NCBI GenBank assembly: GCA_937896295.1
Contig: CALBME010000034.1
Span: 1 to 25,160, forward strand
Source of the DNA: an uncultured Micavibrio sp.
GTDB lineage: Bacteria; Pseudomonadota; Alphaproteobacteria; Micavibrionales; UBA1664
Direction of reading: 5' to 3'
Length of the DNA: 25,160 nt
The stretch's first letter is position 1. The number at the start of each line of letters is the position of its first letter. The notes beneath the pieces are model-generated. The model was not told the DNA's origin and made no database searches. It was given only the letters and a program-made list of their open reading frames with translations. Position numbers and translations under genes: made by a program. This document shows positions 1 to 7,853 of this stretch, in pieces.

Positions 1-256
1 TAACGGTCTGGCCCTTTACAAGCCGATCCAGCGCCTCGCGCGCCATCAACCCGCACGGGACGACAGAGCCACCCTGGGTACAGGTCTGCTTCAGTTCTGC
101 GGCATCGATCCCCCAGATGCGGATGCTGTGCCCGTTGATGCGAAGGGTGTCGCCGTCATGCACCTGTGCGGTGCCGGTGACAGGCCGCTGTGCTGACAGC
201 ACCGGAAACGGTGTGAATAGAATGAGGAGGGTGGCAAGGTATGCCGCAAGGCGCAT
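1..256 (-). CDS. Thermonuclease (SNase-like) family protein, C-terminus outside window
   Basis: The minus-strand frame from an ATG at 256 is open to the window edge, giving 85 codons, so the C-terminal part is missing. Residues 1-22 look like a signal peptide (charged start, hydrophobic LATLLILF core, small residues before the probable cleavage site). Next comes V-x-DGDTL-R-I, then I-R-I-W-G-I-DA-E, the typical start of the staphylococcal-nuclease fold, where these Asp residues bind the catalytic metal. The catalytic Arg/Glu region lies mostly beyond the edge. The family cleaves DNA or RNA phosphodiesters, and a signal peptide implies secretion. An in-frame ATG at 292 is an alternative start; I chose 256 because the signal peptide follows it directly. 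Two cysteines lie in the partial sequence (T-C-T-Q and P-C-G). Confidence 0.75.
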   Translation of the reverse strand, partial: MRLAAYLATLLILFTPFPVLSAQRPVTGTAQVHDGDTLRINGHSIRIWGIDAAELKQTCTQGGSVVPCGLMAREALDRLVKGQTV

Positions 257-391
257 ACCTTTCAGGATATGATGATTATGGTAATAAAACATGAAACGGG
301 CCCCGTTTAGGATGCCCGTTCATGATACTACCATAGTGTGTATAAATAATTCAGATACAACCAATAAGAGAATAAGCACACTTGCGCATGC
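257..391. promoter_or_regulatory. AT-rich intergenic region with small palindromes
   Basis: This gap lies between the secreted-protein stop (392) and the nuclease gene. It holds a near-perfect palindrome at 294-308 (AAACGGG, one base, CCCGTTT) just ahead of the nuclease start, and an AT-rich block around 340-375. At 374-393 there is an AAGCA/TGCTT stem overlapping the upstream stop codon and followed by T-rich sequence on the minus strand, which may be a weak terminator. I see no convincing -35/-10 pair. Confidence 0.3.
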
Positions 392-805
392 TTAGCGTTT
401 GGCCGGAATGTTTCCTGTCATCAGCGGCAGGTCCTTGGAATCGGCCACGCCTGGATGCTGGTATTGATATTGTTCCTGCTGCAGGCGGCTGCGCATGGCG
501 ACACCTTCATTCGGGTCATAGGTGGGCATGCCTCCGCCGGCGGCCGGCGCGATGGCGTTCAGGTTGGCGCCGCCTGCCTGTGGAACGGCCCCGGAAGGCG
601 AGGGCGCACCGCTGCGCTTGAACGCCTTCTGGATGATGGTCTGATGGCGCGTATAGGCGTCCATGCGCGACTGGTCTGATTGCAGCAGTGTGCTCTGCAT
701 CGCGTTCATCTGTTGCTGCTGCGGGTTGGGCTGCGCCGGCGGCGTCTGTGCCAGCGCGGGCGCGGCAAGCATGATAAGCGTGGCTGTGAGAATGAATGTT
801 TTCAT
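392..805 (-). CDS. Secreted Gln/Pro-rich hypothetical protein
   Basis: This is a 137-residue protein of unknown function. Residues 1-19 form a clear signal peptide ending A-L-A-Q, so it is probably periplasmic. The mature part starts with a Pro/Gln-rich run, has a central Ala/Gly/Pro-rich segment, and then a Gln/Tyr-rich stretch. It has no cysteine and no catalytic motif I recognise, and looks mostly disordered. A GGAGT sequence about 7 bases upstream of the ATG serves as ribosome site. It follows the rpsO terminator on the same strand, so it is probably transcribed separately from the ribosomal operon. In many alphaproteobacteria pnp follows rpsO; here it does not. Confidence 0.65.
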   Translation of the reverse strand: MKTFILTATLIMLAAPALAQTPPAQPNPQQQQMNAMQSTLLQSDQSRMDAYTRHQTIIQKAFKRSGAPSPSGAVPQAGGANLNAIAPAAGGGMPTYDPNEGVAMRSRLQQEQYQYQHPGVADSKDLPLMTGNIPAKR

Positions 806-826
806 AAGGTAAACTCCAGCTTGTAA

Positions 827-859
827 AAAATCCCGCTTGGCGTGGCCGGGCGGGATTTT
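827..859 (-). terminator. Intrinsic terminator after rpsO
   Basis: A perfect 10-bp inverted repeat (AAAATCCCGC at 827-836 with GCGGGATTTT at 850-859) has a 13-base loop and is followed on the minus strand by a T run. It begins 11 bases past the rpsO stop, so it should end the truB-rpsO transcript. The A/T-rich flanks on both sides mean it could work in either direction. Confidence 0.85.
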
Positions 860-869
860 GTTTTTAAGA

Positions 870-1151
870 TTAGCCGCGCAGTTCGTGCTTTTTGACGACT
901 TCGAGGTATTTCGCTTCGTCTTTGCGCTTCAGGTAGTCGAGCAGGGTGCGGCGGTTCGAAACCATCGAAAGCAGGCCGCGGCGCGACGACATATCCTTTT
1001 TGTGGATTTTCATGTGCTCGGTCAGTTCGCTGATGCGGGCCGTCAGGATCGCAATCTGGACTTCCGGCGAACCGGTGTCTTTGGGATTGCGCTGGCTGTC
1101 TTTGATCAGTTTTACTTTTTTATTCTCTTGTTTATTCGTTTGTATCGACAT
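870..1151 (-). CDS. rpsO: 30S ribosomal protein S15
   Basis: This 93-residue protein (usual length 89) carries the S15 core: D-T-G-S-P-E-V-Q near residue 25, then L-T-E-H-x-K-x-H-K-K-D, S-R-R-G-L-L-x-M-V and R-R-x-L-L-D-Y-L-K. S15 binds the central domain of 16S rRNA and helps nucleate small-subunit assembly. The N-terminus is a few residues longer and more Lys/Asn-rich than usual. The start is supported by AGGAG in the 12-base gap after the truB stop, so the two genes are probably co-transcribed. In other bacteria S15 represses its own mRNA; I did not identify such a structure here. A strong terminator follows directly. Confidence 0.97.
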   Translation of the reverse strand: MSIQTNKQENKKVKLIKDSQRNPKDTGSPEVQIAILTARISELTEHMKIHKKDMSSRRGLLSMVSNRRTLLDYLKRKDEAKYLEVVKKHELRG

Positions 1152-1163
1152 CGCTCTCTCCTA

Positions 1164-2078
1164 TTAGAGGTTAAAAACGCGCTCCGGTTTGATCGCACCG
1201 GCTTCAAATCGCACCATCGCCACAGCCTGTCCGTTCAGAACGGTCAGAATGGGTCCGGATAAATCCGCCGGCAGACGCGATGACTGGTGTTTGGGCATAA
1301 AGCTCAATGCCATACCGCGCCGAAGCCGCGCTGCTTCTGCCTCGTCAACCGCCAGTGCCGGGATGTCGTCCAGCACGGTTTGGACAGGCTGCAAAACAGC
1401 GTTGGGGTCTTTTAGCCCTTCCATGGTGAAAAAGTCCAGTGGAATTGCCGTTTCCAGGGTAAAGGGGCCGACCCGGGTGCGGATCAGTTCGCTGACAAAG
1501 CCAACCGTGCCAAGGGCTTGGGCAATATCCCGGGCCAGGGCCCGGACATACATACCCTTGCCGCATGTCACCGAAAAACGGGCGGTGTCAGGGCCGCTGG
1601 CGGTCAGGGACAGGTCGTAGATGACCACGTCACGGGACTTCATGTCGATGGATTCGCCGGCCCGCGCCAGGTCATAGGCCCGTTCGCCGTCGATTTTGAT
1701 GGCCGAATAAATGGGGGGGATCTGTGTGATGGAGCCGACAAAGCGGTCCAGCACAGCGCTGATCTGGTCGGGGCGGGGGCGTATGTCCGATGTGGCTGTG
1801 ACCGCGCCTTCCGCGTCGTCGGTCGCGCGGGCTTCTCCCCACGTGATTTCGAAGTCATAGGCCTTGTCCGCATCCATGGCGTAGGCAACCGTCTTTGTGG
1901 CCTCGCCCAGCGCGATGGGCAGCACGCCGGAGGCCAGCGGGTCGAGCGTGCCGCCGTGACCGGCCTTTTCAGGCGACATGGCGCGTTTGATCGCGCCCAG
2001 CGCCGGGGTGGACCCGATGCCCTTGGGTTTGTGCAGGTTGATCCAGCCGTCGAGTTTAAAGCGGGGGTGTTTTGCCAT
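1164..2078 (-). CDS. truB: tRNA pseudouridine(55) synthase TruB
   Basis: TruB makes pseudouridine 55 in the T-loop of tRNAs. The protein is 304 residues, normal for the family. It shows the early G-W-I-N-L-x-K-P-x-G motif, then G-H-G-G-T-L-D-P-L-A-S-G with the catalytic Asp at about residue 46. Further on are Y-S-A-I-K-I-D-G-E-R-A-Y and G-x-Y-V-R-A-L-A-R-D-I. The frame is open upstream to 2408, but homology starts at MAKHPRF, so I place the start at 2078, with AAGG upstream. In the usual order truB directly follows rbfA; here a plus-strand gene lies between, so truB and rpsO need their own promoter or read-through. The next gene, rpsO, starts 12 bases downstream. Confidence 0.95.
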   Translation of the reverse strand: MAKHPRFKLDGWINLHKPKGIGSTPALGAIKRAMSPEKAGHGGTLDPLASGVLPIALGEATKTVAYAMDADKAYDFEITWGEARATDDAEGAVTATSDIRPRPDQISAVLDRFVGSITQIPPIYSAIKIDGERAYDLARAGESIDMKSRDVVIYDLSLTASGPDTARFSVTCGKGMYVRALARDIAQALGTVGFVSELIRTRVGPFTLETAIPLDFFTMEGLKDPNAVLQPVQTVLDDIPALAVDEAEAARLRRGMALSFMPKHQSSRLPADLSGPILTVLNGQAVAMVRFEAGAIKPERVFNL

Positions 2079-2084
2079 GGCTGC

Positions 2085-2114
2085 CTTATACCCTAAAAAT
2101 TGACAATAAAACAA
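2085..2114 (-). promoter_or_regulatory. Possible truB promoter
   Basis: On the minus strand a TTGTTT (2114-2109) is followed after 18 bases by TATAAG (2090-2085). The -10 box matches consensus well and the -35 only partly. The start site would fall at or very near the truB ATG, implying an almost leaderless mRNA. On the plus strand the same stretch has TTGACA (2100-2105) with CATAAG (2124-2129) 18 bases on, possibly serving the divergent gene at 2136. Confidence 0.3.
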
Positions 2115-2135
2115 CGAATGCCCCATAAGCGGTGC

Positions 2136-2702
2136 ATGAGCGGAACAAAATACGCCTGCGTCGAAATTGAAGTCCCCCGCCTGCCGGGTGGCCGCGCCTT
2201 CATGAAACTGCAGGATAACGCTGATACACCCGAAAATGTGATCGTCTGGCTGGCGGCGCAGCCATTCATGAAATTCTGGCTGGCCACGGACCGCACCAAA
2301 AGCCGTATCCGCACCTGGGAATGGAGCGAGCATAAGCGCAATCACGACACGGCCTGCATGGTCGAAGGGGTGGAAAATCCCGTACCGCTGGCTGTCGCCA
2401 ACTTTCATGTCGCAGAAGACGGCGAGATAATCTTCGGTTTCACCAACGGCATGTCGCGCACGGCCATTCTGGTCGATTACGGTGCGCCCGCCGTGCCACT
2501 GATGATGCGCAGGGACGAGGCGGCGCAGCTCTTGACCATCATCCCCGGCTATATCGACACACTGCCGTGGAAAAAGACCCGTGATGAGATGGATTTTTCA
2601 GCCGCATGTTACGAGGAAACGACGCTGCGCCGGGCCTATCGCTGGCTGCTCAACCGCAGGCTCCCGCAATCGGGTCTGAGCGGTATAAGCAACAAACTCT
2701 GA
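2136..2702 (+). CDS. Unknown protein inserted between rbfA and truB
   Basis: This 188-residue protein lies on the strand opposite all its neighbours. Its stop codon directly abuts the rbfA stop (2702/2703), so the two genes converge without a gap. I chose the ATG at 2136; a TTG at 2100 and an ATG at 2118 are in-frame alternatives. The most motif-like part is residues 99-124, a strand followed by F-T-N-G-x-S-R-T-A-x-L-x-x-Y-G-A-x-x-V-P. This loosely resembles the 'NGRHRT..L...GA..VPV' core of the plasmid fertility-inhibition factor (FiwA-like) and related ParB-like folds, but several positions differ and I hold this weakly. There is no signal peptide or membrane segment; the C-terminus is Arg-rich. 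The minus frame opposite it is also open, so coding is likely but not certain. Confidence 0.6.
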   Translation: MSGTKYACVEIEVPRLPGGRAFMKLQDNADTPENVIVWLAAQPFMKFWLATDRTKSRIRTWEWSEHKRNHDTACMVEGVENPVPLAVANFHVAEDGEIIFGFTNGMSRTAILVDYGAPAVPLMMRRDEAAQLLTIIPGYIDTLPWKKTRDEMDFSAACYEETTLRRAYRWLLNRRLPQSGLSGISNKL

Positions 2703-3080
2703 TTATTGCTCGTCTGCGTGGATCTGGCGCAGGATGCGGTCGATTTTTTCCGCTTCGCCGAACGTTTCATCTGCCTTGAAAACAAGGCGCGGTGTGAATT
2801 TCATTTTCATCTGCCGCCCGATTTCCTTCTGAAAGAAATAGGCCTGTTCGTTCAGCGCGGTCAGAACCTCTTTTAAGTGGTGCCCGCCCAGCGGCATGAC
2901 GAAAACCGTCGCATTTTTAAGGTCCGGCGCGATTTTAACCTGCGTGCAGGTGATCAGGCTGGAATTCATAAGCGCAGGGTCCGCAAACCCCCCGTGCTGC
3001 AGCGTGCCCGCGATCACGTGGCGAATTTCTTCGCCCACGCGCAACTGGCGCTGCCCTTCGGGTTGTTTGCGGTGTTTCAT
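2703..3080 (-). CDS. rbfA: 30S ribosome-binding factor A
   Basis: This is a 125-residue RbfA, normal size, with the family's single KH-like domain. Visible features are the R-x-G-E-E-I-R-H-V-I start, the I-T-C-T-Q-V-K-I-A-P-D-L-K-N-A-T-V-F-V core strand, and the end T-P-R-L-V-F-K-A-D-E-T with a following helix. RbfA binds immature 30S subunits, acts in late 16S rRNA processing and is needed for growth in the cold. It starts 11 bases after the infB stop and so belongs to the same transcript. At its 3' end it meets the convergent unknown gene stop to stop. Confidence 0.93.
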   Translation of the reverse strand: MKHRKQPEGQRQLRVGEEIRHVIAGTLQHGGFADPALMNSSLITCTQVKIAPDLKNATVFVMPLGGHHLKEVLTALNEQAYFFQKEIGRQMKMKFTPRLVFKADETFGEAEKIDRILRQIHADEQ

Positions 3081-3091
3081 CGCGGCTGGCC

Positions 3092-5614
3092 TTATGCCAC
3101 CGAACGCTGTTCGGAAATGACGTCAAAGCATTCGATAACGTCGCCGGCGCGGATGTCTTCGTAGTTCTCGAACGCCATACCGCATTCGGTGCCTTCCTTG
3201 ACTTCCTTAACCTCGTCCTTGAAGCGCTTGAGCGTCTTGAGCTTGCCTTCATGGATGACGATGTTGTCGCGCAACAGACGCACTTTCGCACCGCGCTTGA
3301 CGTAACCGGTGGTGACCATGCAACCCGCAATCTTGCCGACCTTGGTGATGTTGAACACTTCGCGGATGGTGGCGTTGCCGATGAATTCCTCGCGCAGGGT
3401 GGGGGACAGCATGCCGCCCATCAGCGCCTTCACGTCATCGATCACGTTATAGATGATCGAATAGTAACGGATGTCGACGGCGTTTTTCTGTGCCAGGTCG
3501 CGGGCCTGTGCGTTGGCGCGGACGTTGAAGCCGATAATCGGCGCCTTCGATCCGGTGGCCAGCGACACGTCCGATTCCGTGATCCCGCCGACGCCCGAAT
3601 GGATAACGGTGATGATCAGGTCCTCGTTGTCGGCATCGATTTTCTTCAAGGATCCGATGATGGCCTCGACCGAACCATGCACGTCTGCCTTGACGATGAT
3701 GGGCAGGGTGACTTTGCCGTCCGTTTTGGCGGTGGCAAACAGCTGTTCCATCGTCTGGGCGCGGCCCAGCTGGGCTGCGACGTCGCGTTTTTTCTTGGTG
3801 CGGTATTCGGTGATGTCGCGTGCCTTGGCTTCGTTTTCGACAACGACGAAGTCGTCGCCGGCATCCGGCGTGCCCTGAAGGCCCATGACTTCGATCGGCT
3901 GACCCGGAATGGCTTCCTTGATCTGCTTGCCCTGGTCGTTGTGCATGACGCGGACGCGGCCCCATTCGGAACCGGTGACAAAGATATCGCCGTTACGCAG
4001 CGTGCCCTTGTTGATAAGGACGGTGGCGACCGAGCCGCGGCCCGTTTCCATGCGCGATTCAATAACCGTGCCGACGCCGTGGCGGTTCGGGTTGGCTTTC
4101 AGGTCCAGCACTTCCGCCTGCAGCAGAATGGCTTCTTCGAGCGCGTCGAGACCCAGTTTCTGCTTGGCCGATACTTCGACGACCTGCGTTTCGCCGCCCA
4201 TGTCTTCCACGATGATGTCGTGCTGCAGCAGTTCCTGCTTCACCTTCATCGGGTTGGCATCGGGCAGGTCGATCTTGTTGATCGCAACGATGATCGGCAC
4301 GCCGGCGGCCTTGGCGTGGTTCAGCGCCTCGACCGTTTGCGGCATGATGCCGTCATTGGCGGCAACCACCAGCACGACGATGTCGGTGATGTTGGCGCCG
4401 CGTGCACGCATTTCCGAGAACGCCGCGTGACCGGGTGTATCAAGGAAGGTGATCTTCTTGCCCGATGGGGCGGTGATCTGGTACGCGCCGATATGCTGGG
4501 TGATGCCCCCGGCTTCGCCTGCGACCACGTTGGTCTGGCGCAGCGCGTCGAGAAGGGATGTTTTACCGTGGTCGACGTGACCCATGATGGTCACGACCGG
4601 CGGACGTGCCATCAGGTCGGTGCCCGCATCGTCTTCACCTTCGATGCCGACTTCGATGTCGGCTTCAGTCACGCGTTTGACGGTGTGGCCGAATTCGATG
4701 ATCAGAAGTTCTGCTGTGTCGGCGTCGATCGTCTGGTTGACGGTCGCCATGACACCCATTTTCATGAGCGACTTGATCAGGTTGCCCGCACGTTCGGCCA
4801 TGCGGTTGGCCAGTTCCTGCACGGTGATTGTTTCAGGCAGAACGACTTCGCGGACTTGCTTTTTCGACGGATCCTGCTCGACGTTCTTGTTCTTGCTCTT
4901 CATACGCGCGCGGCGCACGGATGCCAGCGAACGGCCGCCGGTATCGCGTTCGAAATCGGTGCCCAGCGCCTGCGTGACCGTCAGGCGGTTCTGGGCGCGG
5001 AATTCTTCTTCGCGCGAACGTTTGGCTTCATCGCCGCCTTTGCGGTTCTCGGTCGCGCGCTTCATGCGGTCGCGGTACGATTCTTCCTCGGTCGCGGGGG
5101 CGGCGGGGCTGACCAGATGGTCGCCATGCGCGCGGCTCTGCGTGCGTACGATCTTCGACGCGGCTTCAAAACGCTTGCTGTTGACGTCCTGACGCCCGCG
5201 CTCGATCGTCTGGGCCTGTTCTTTCTCGGCAGCGCGGATACGCTCCAGCTCTTCCATTTCCTTCTGGCGCGCGGTGCGGACCGGCTCCATGGCGGCGGGG
5301 CCGATTTCGCTTGCGTCGGCCTGGACCGGCTTGGGCTGATTTTCTTTGTTGGCAAGAGCCTCCTGCAGGACACGGGCGCGTTTTTCGCGCTCGATATCGC
5401 TCAGCGAAGGGGTGGTCTCGACAGGCTTTTCCGTCCCGCGCTGGCGGCGCACTTCAACGGCGACGGCCTTGGTCCGGCCGCCGGAAAAGCTCTGGCGCAC
5501 CTGGCCGGCGGATGTGCCGCTGGTGCCGATGCTTGCGCCGACATTTCCCTTAAGGCTCAGCGTTTTCCCGGAGAGGGTCAGCTTGTCGGTCTTCTTTTCC
5601 TGATCGTTGCTCAT
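3092..5614 (-). CDS. infB: Translation initiation factor IF-2
   Basis: IF-2 is the GTPase that brings initiator tRNA to the 30S subunit. The 840-residue protein has a Lys/Arg/Glu-rich, low-complexity N-terminal region (about 1-255) with the S-x-G-K-T-L-S-L-K and R-x-S-F-S-x-G-R-T-K-A-V-x-V-E-V motifs usual in alphaproteobacteria, then an IF2_N-like segment (E-T-I-T-V-Q-E-L-A). The G domain follows, with G-H-V-D-H-G-K-T at about 343-350, D-T-P-G-H at about 391 and N-K-I-D at about 445. Domains II-IV follow, including the C-terminal C2 domain that binds fMet-tRNA. The start at 5614 is the first Met before the conserved N-terminus, with only a weak AAAG ribosome site. A long open frame on the opposite strand is a codon-bias shadow. 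Confidence 0.97.
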   Translation of the reverse strand: MSNDQEKKTDKLTLSGKTLSLKGNVGASIGTSGTSAGQVRQSFSGGRTKAVAVEVRRQRGTEKPVETTPSLSDIEREKRARVLQEALANKENQPKPVQADASEIGPAAMEPVRTARQKEMEELERIRAAEKEQAQTIERGRQDVNSKRFEAASKIVRTQSRAHGDHLVSPAAPATEEESYRDRMKRATENRKGGDEAKRSREEEFRAQNRLTVTQALGTDFERDTGGRSLASVRRARMKSKNKNVEQDPSKKQVREVVLPETITVQELANRMAERAGNLIKSLMKMGVMATVNQTIDADTAELLIIEFGHTVKRVTEADIEVGIEGEDDAGTDLMARPPVVTIMGHVDHGKTSLLDALRQTNVVAGEAGGITQHIGAYQITAPSGKKITFLDTPGHAAFSEMRARGANITDIVVLVVAANDGIMPQTVEALNHAKAAGVPIIVAINKIDLPDANPMKVKQELLQHDIIVEDMGGETQVVEVSAKQKLGLDALEEAILLQAEVLDLKANPNRHGVGTVIESRMETGRGSVATVLINKGTLRNGDIFVTGSEWGRVRVMHNDQGKQIKEAIPGQPIEVMGLQGTPDAGDDFVVVENEAKARDITEYRTKKKRDVAAQLGRAQTMEQLFATAKTDGKVTLPIIVKADVHGSVEAIIGSLKKIDADNEDLIITVIHSGVGGITESDVSLATGSKAPIIGFNVRANAQARDLAQKNAVDIRYYSIIYNVIDDVKALMGGMLSPTLREEFIGNATIREVFNITKVGKIAGCMVTTGYVKRGAKVRLLRDNIVIHEGKLKTLKRFKDEVKEVKEGTECGMAFENYEDIRAGDVIECFDVISEQRSVA

Positions 5615-5654
5615 TCGAAACTTTCTTTGCTCTACGCTCTTATATAGTACGAAG

Positions 5655-5687
5655 CCTGCGGGCGCAAAATCTCTAAGCGCCCGCAGG
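5655..5687 (-). other. Strong hairpin between nusA and infB without U tract
   Basis: A perfect 11-bp inverted repeat (CCTGCGGGCGC at 5655-5665, GCGCCCGCAGG at 5677-5687) encloses an 11-base A/T-rich loop, ten bases past the nusA stop. The minus-strand 3' side is CTTCGTACTA, with no T run, so it does not look like a standard intrinsic terminator. Likely roles are an RNA-processing or stability element inside the operon mRNA, or a partial attenuator. Confidence 0.6.
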
Positions 5688-5697
5688 TATTAGGGTA

Positions 5698-7209
5698 TTA
5701 GGCGGCTTCTTCAGCGCCTTCGGCCGGCGCTTCCGGCGCGAACCAGCCGGCACGCGCAGCCATAATCAGGCGGTTGGCGGCGGCTTCGTTCATCTTGTCG
5801 GCGCCCAGGATCTCGACCAGTTCGTCGCCGGCCAGGTCCGCGAGGTCGTTTTTCGACTTCACGCCGTTCTCGGCCAGTTTGACGATGGTGTCGAAGTCCA
5901 GGCCTTCGAAGTTGATGATATCATCCTGAATGCCCAGCGATTTCTGCTTCTCGGCGAATTCCTTAGCCTTGGTTTCCAGCCAGTTTTTCGCACGGTTCTG
6001 CAGTTCGGTGGCGACATCGGCGTCGAAGCCTTCGATCGTCTCAAGTTCGCTGATCGACGCTTCGGCCAGTTCCTCAACCTTTTTGAAGCCTTCGGCCACC
6101 AGCAGGTGGGCGATGACATCGTCAACGTCCAGCGCCATGGTGAACAGGGCGGTACGGGTCTTGGTTTCTTCGGCGCGGCGGGCGGATTCCTCTGCCTCGG
6201 TCAGGATGTCGATATCCAGACCGGTCAGCATGGAAGCCAGGCGCACGTTCTGGCCACGGCGGCCGATGGCCAGCGACAGCTGCTCGTCCGGTACCACGAC
6301 GTCAATGCGGCCTTCTTCTTCGTCCAGGACGACCTTGGCGACTTCAGCCGGGGCAAGGGCGTTGACGATGAAGGTGGCGATATCCGGCGACCACGGGACG
6401 ATGTCGATTTTCTCGCCCTGAAGTTCGCCGACGACGGCCTGAACGCGGGAACCGCGCATACCGACGCAGGCACCAACCGGGTCGATCGAATTGTCGCGCG
6501 TGTACACGGCGATCTTGGCGCGCGAACCGGGATCGCGGGCAACGGCCTTGATTTCAATCACGCCGTCATAGATTTCCGGCACTTCCTGTTTGAACAGGGC
6601 AGCCATGAAACCGGGGTGGGTGCGGCTCAAAAACACCTGCGGCCCGCGGATTTCCTTGCGGACGTCGTAAATATAGCAACGCACGCGGTCGTTCGGCTTG
6701 AAGTGTTCGCGCGGCACGCACTCGTCACGGCGCAGGACGGCTTCGCCCTTGCCAAGGTCGATGGTGACGTTGCCGTATTCGACGCGTTTGACGACGCCCG
6801 AAATGATGTCGCCGACGCGGTCCTTGAATTCTTCGAATTGCTGTTCGCGCTCGGCGTCGCGCACTTTCTGGATGATAACCTGCTTGGCGGTCTGTGCGGC
6901 AATGCGGCCGAAATCGATGGCCGGCAGATCGTCGATAAGCTGCTCGCCCACGGCTGCATCGGGCTTGATGCGCTTGGCCTGTGCCAGCGTCAGCTCGGCG
7001 CCTTCGTTCTCGATCGTCTCGACAACGGTGCGGTAGCGTTTCATCGTGATGGCGCCCGTCTTGCGGTCGATCGTGGCGCGGATGTCCTGGTCATAGCCGT
7101 ACTTGGTACGACCTGCTTTTTGAATTGCTTCTTCCATCGCGGAGATGACGACTTCGCGATCGATGTGCTTGTCGCGGGCTACCGCGTCGGCAACGTGTAA
7201 GATTTCCAT
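5698..7209 (-). CDS. nusA: Transcription termination/antitermination factor NusA
   Basis: NusA binds RNA polymerase and controls pausing, termination and antitermination. This 503-residue protein has the full layout: an N-terminal polymerase-binding domain (about 1-130), an S1 domain (about 135-200), and two KH domains (about 225-345) that include V-G-A-C-V-G-M-R-G-S-R-V and L-A-I-G-R-R-G-Q-N-V-R-L-A. After these come two acidic helix-hairpin-helix repeats (about 365-500). The ATG at 7209 is preceded by GGAGG ten bases upstream, lying at the end of rimP, whose stop is only 5 bases away, so the two are tightly coupled. In most alphaproteobacteria a small ylxR (DUF448) gene follows nusA; here only 83 bases with a hairpin separate it from infB. 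Confidence 0.97.
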   Translation of the reverse strand: MEILHVADAVARDKHIDREVVISAMEEAIQKAGRTKYGYDQDIRATIDRKTGAITMKRYRTVVETIENEGAELTLAQAKRIKPDAAVGEQLIDDLPAIDFGRIAAQTAKQVIIQKVRDAEREQQFEEFKDRVGDIISGVVKRVEYGNVTIDLGKGEAVLRRDECVPREHFKPNDRVRCYIYDVRKEIRGPQVFLSRTHPGFMAALFKQEVPEIYDGVIEIKAVARDPGSRAKIAVYTRDNSIDPVGACVGMRGSRVQAVVGELQGEKIDIVPWSPDIATFIVNALAPAEVAKVVLDEEEGRIDVVVPDEQLSLAIGRRGQNVRLASMLTGLDIDILTEAEESARRAEETKTRTALFTMALDVDDVIAHLLVAEGFKKVEELAEASISELETIEGFDADVATELQNRAKNWLETKAKEFAEKQKSLGIQDDIINFEGLDFDTIVKLAENGVKSKNDLADLAGDELVEILGADKMNEAAANRLIMAARAGWFAPEAPAEGAEEAA

Positions 7210-7214
7210 TTTTT

Positions 7215-7766
7215 TTAAGCCTCCAATGGCACGGGTTTGGGGAAATTTCCTTGTTGTACTGCTTTCAGTAATTCATCCGAAGCAACGAGACGGGCCGACG
7301 CAAGGTCGCCCATCTCAATGTCGAAATTACGCTTCTGGTCGTCGATGACCGAAAAACCTTTTTTGTTCGCGCCGGTGATGGTGGCACGCATGCGTTTTTG
7401 TCCGTCACTCATCGGACGTTTGAATTCGATTTTGACGTCATAACCCTTGAACCGCGCGAAATCCTCAAGCGCGGTCATGGGGCGGTCGAGGCCGGGGCTG
7501 CCGACTTCAAGCCGGTACGCGCCGCCAACGGGGTCTTCGACATCAAGAATGGTCGAGACTTCGCGGCTGATCTTGGAGCAGGTGTCCATCGACAGGGGCG
7601 TGCCGTCCTTCATCTCCAGAAAGATCTCAAGCGCATTGCCCGAACCCGCCTGGCTGCCGCCGATGCGGACATGCACAAGCCGGCACCCGTATGCGTCGGC
7701 AACGGGTTCGATGAAGGCGGCAAAGCGGCCTTCGGGGTCTTGCAGGGATGGTTTGCTTTTCAGCAT
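7215..7766 (-). CDS. rimP: Ribosome maturation factor RimP
   Basis: RimP acts early in 30S subunit assembly. The 183-residue protein, counted from the ATG at 7766, has the alpha/beta N-terminal domain (I-E-P-V-A-x-A-Y-G-C-x-L-V-H-V-R), the central D-x-C-S-K-I-S-R-E-V-S and Y-R-L-E-V-G-S-P-G-L-D-R-P motifs, and a C-terminal SH3-like domain. A TTG at 7793 would add nine residues but lies inside the U tract of the leader terminator, so I reject it. It is the first gene of the nus operon here, with its own promoter-like sequence and a leader terminator. Unlike many relatives, it is separated from trmB/metK by two extra genes. Confidence 0.94.
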   Translation of the reverse strand: MLKSKPSLQDPEGRFAAFIEPVADAYGCRLVHVRIGGSQAGSGNALEIFLEMKDGTPLSMDTCSKISREVSTILDVEDPVGGAYRLEVGSPGLDRPMTALEDFARFKGYDVKIEFKRPMSDGQKRMRATITGANKKGFSVIDDQKRNFDIEMGDLASARLVASDELLKAVQQGNFPKPVPLEA

Positions 7767-7791
7767 TACTCTGGTCTTTCGGTCGGCAAGC

Positions 7792-7821
7792 AAAAAAGGC
7801 GGGTCTTTTTAGGGACCCACC
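7792..7821 (-). terminator. Intrinsic terminator in the rimP leader, possible attenuator
   Basis: On the minus strand GGTGGGTC (7821-7814) pairs with GACCCGCC (7805-7798), eight pairs with one G-U, across an eight-base loop, followed by six T (7797-7792). It ends only 26 bases before the rimP ATG and lies downstream of the promoter-like sequence at 7854-7882. A smaller 6-bp hairpin (7826-7841) precedes it. That position fits an attenuator of the nusA operon better than the end of the upstream gene, which stops at 7907. Confidence 0.75.
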
Positions 7822-7853
7822 CGATAAAGTTCTTAAACTTTCAGGATGCGCAA

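Noticed and set aside
2079..2408. N-terminal extension of truB to an upstream start
   Set aside because: The extension has no TruB homology, and TruB proteins begin close to the G-W-I-N-L-x-K-P motif, which follows the Met at 2078.
3251..5647. 798-codon open frame on the plus strand opposite infB
   Set aside because: It is the mirror of a highly biased, G/C-rich conserved gene. Its translation is rich in Asp, His, Val and Arg with no domain, and infB is certain.
6106..7200. 364-codon open frame opposite nusA
   Set aside because: Same codon-bias shadow effect; nusA is certain and the antisense translation shows no motif.
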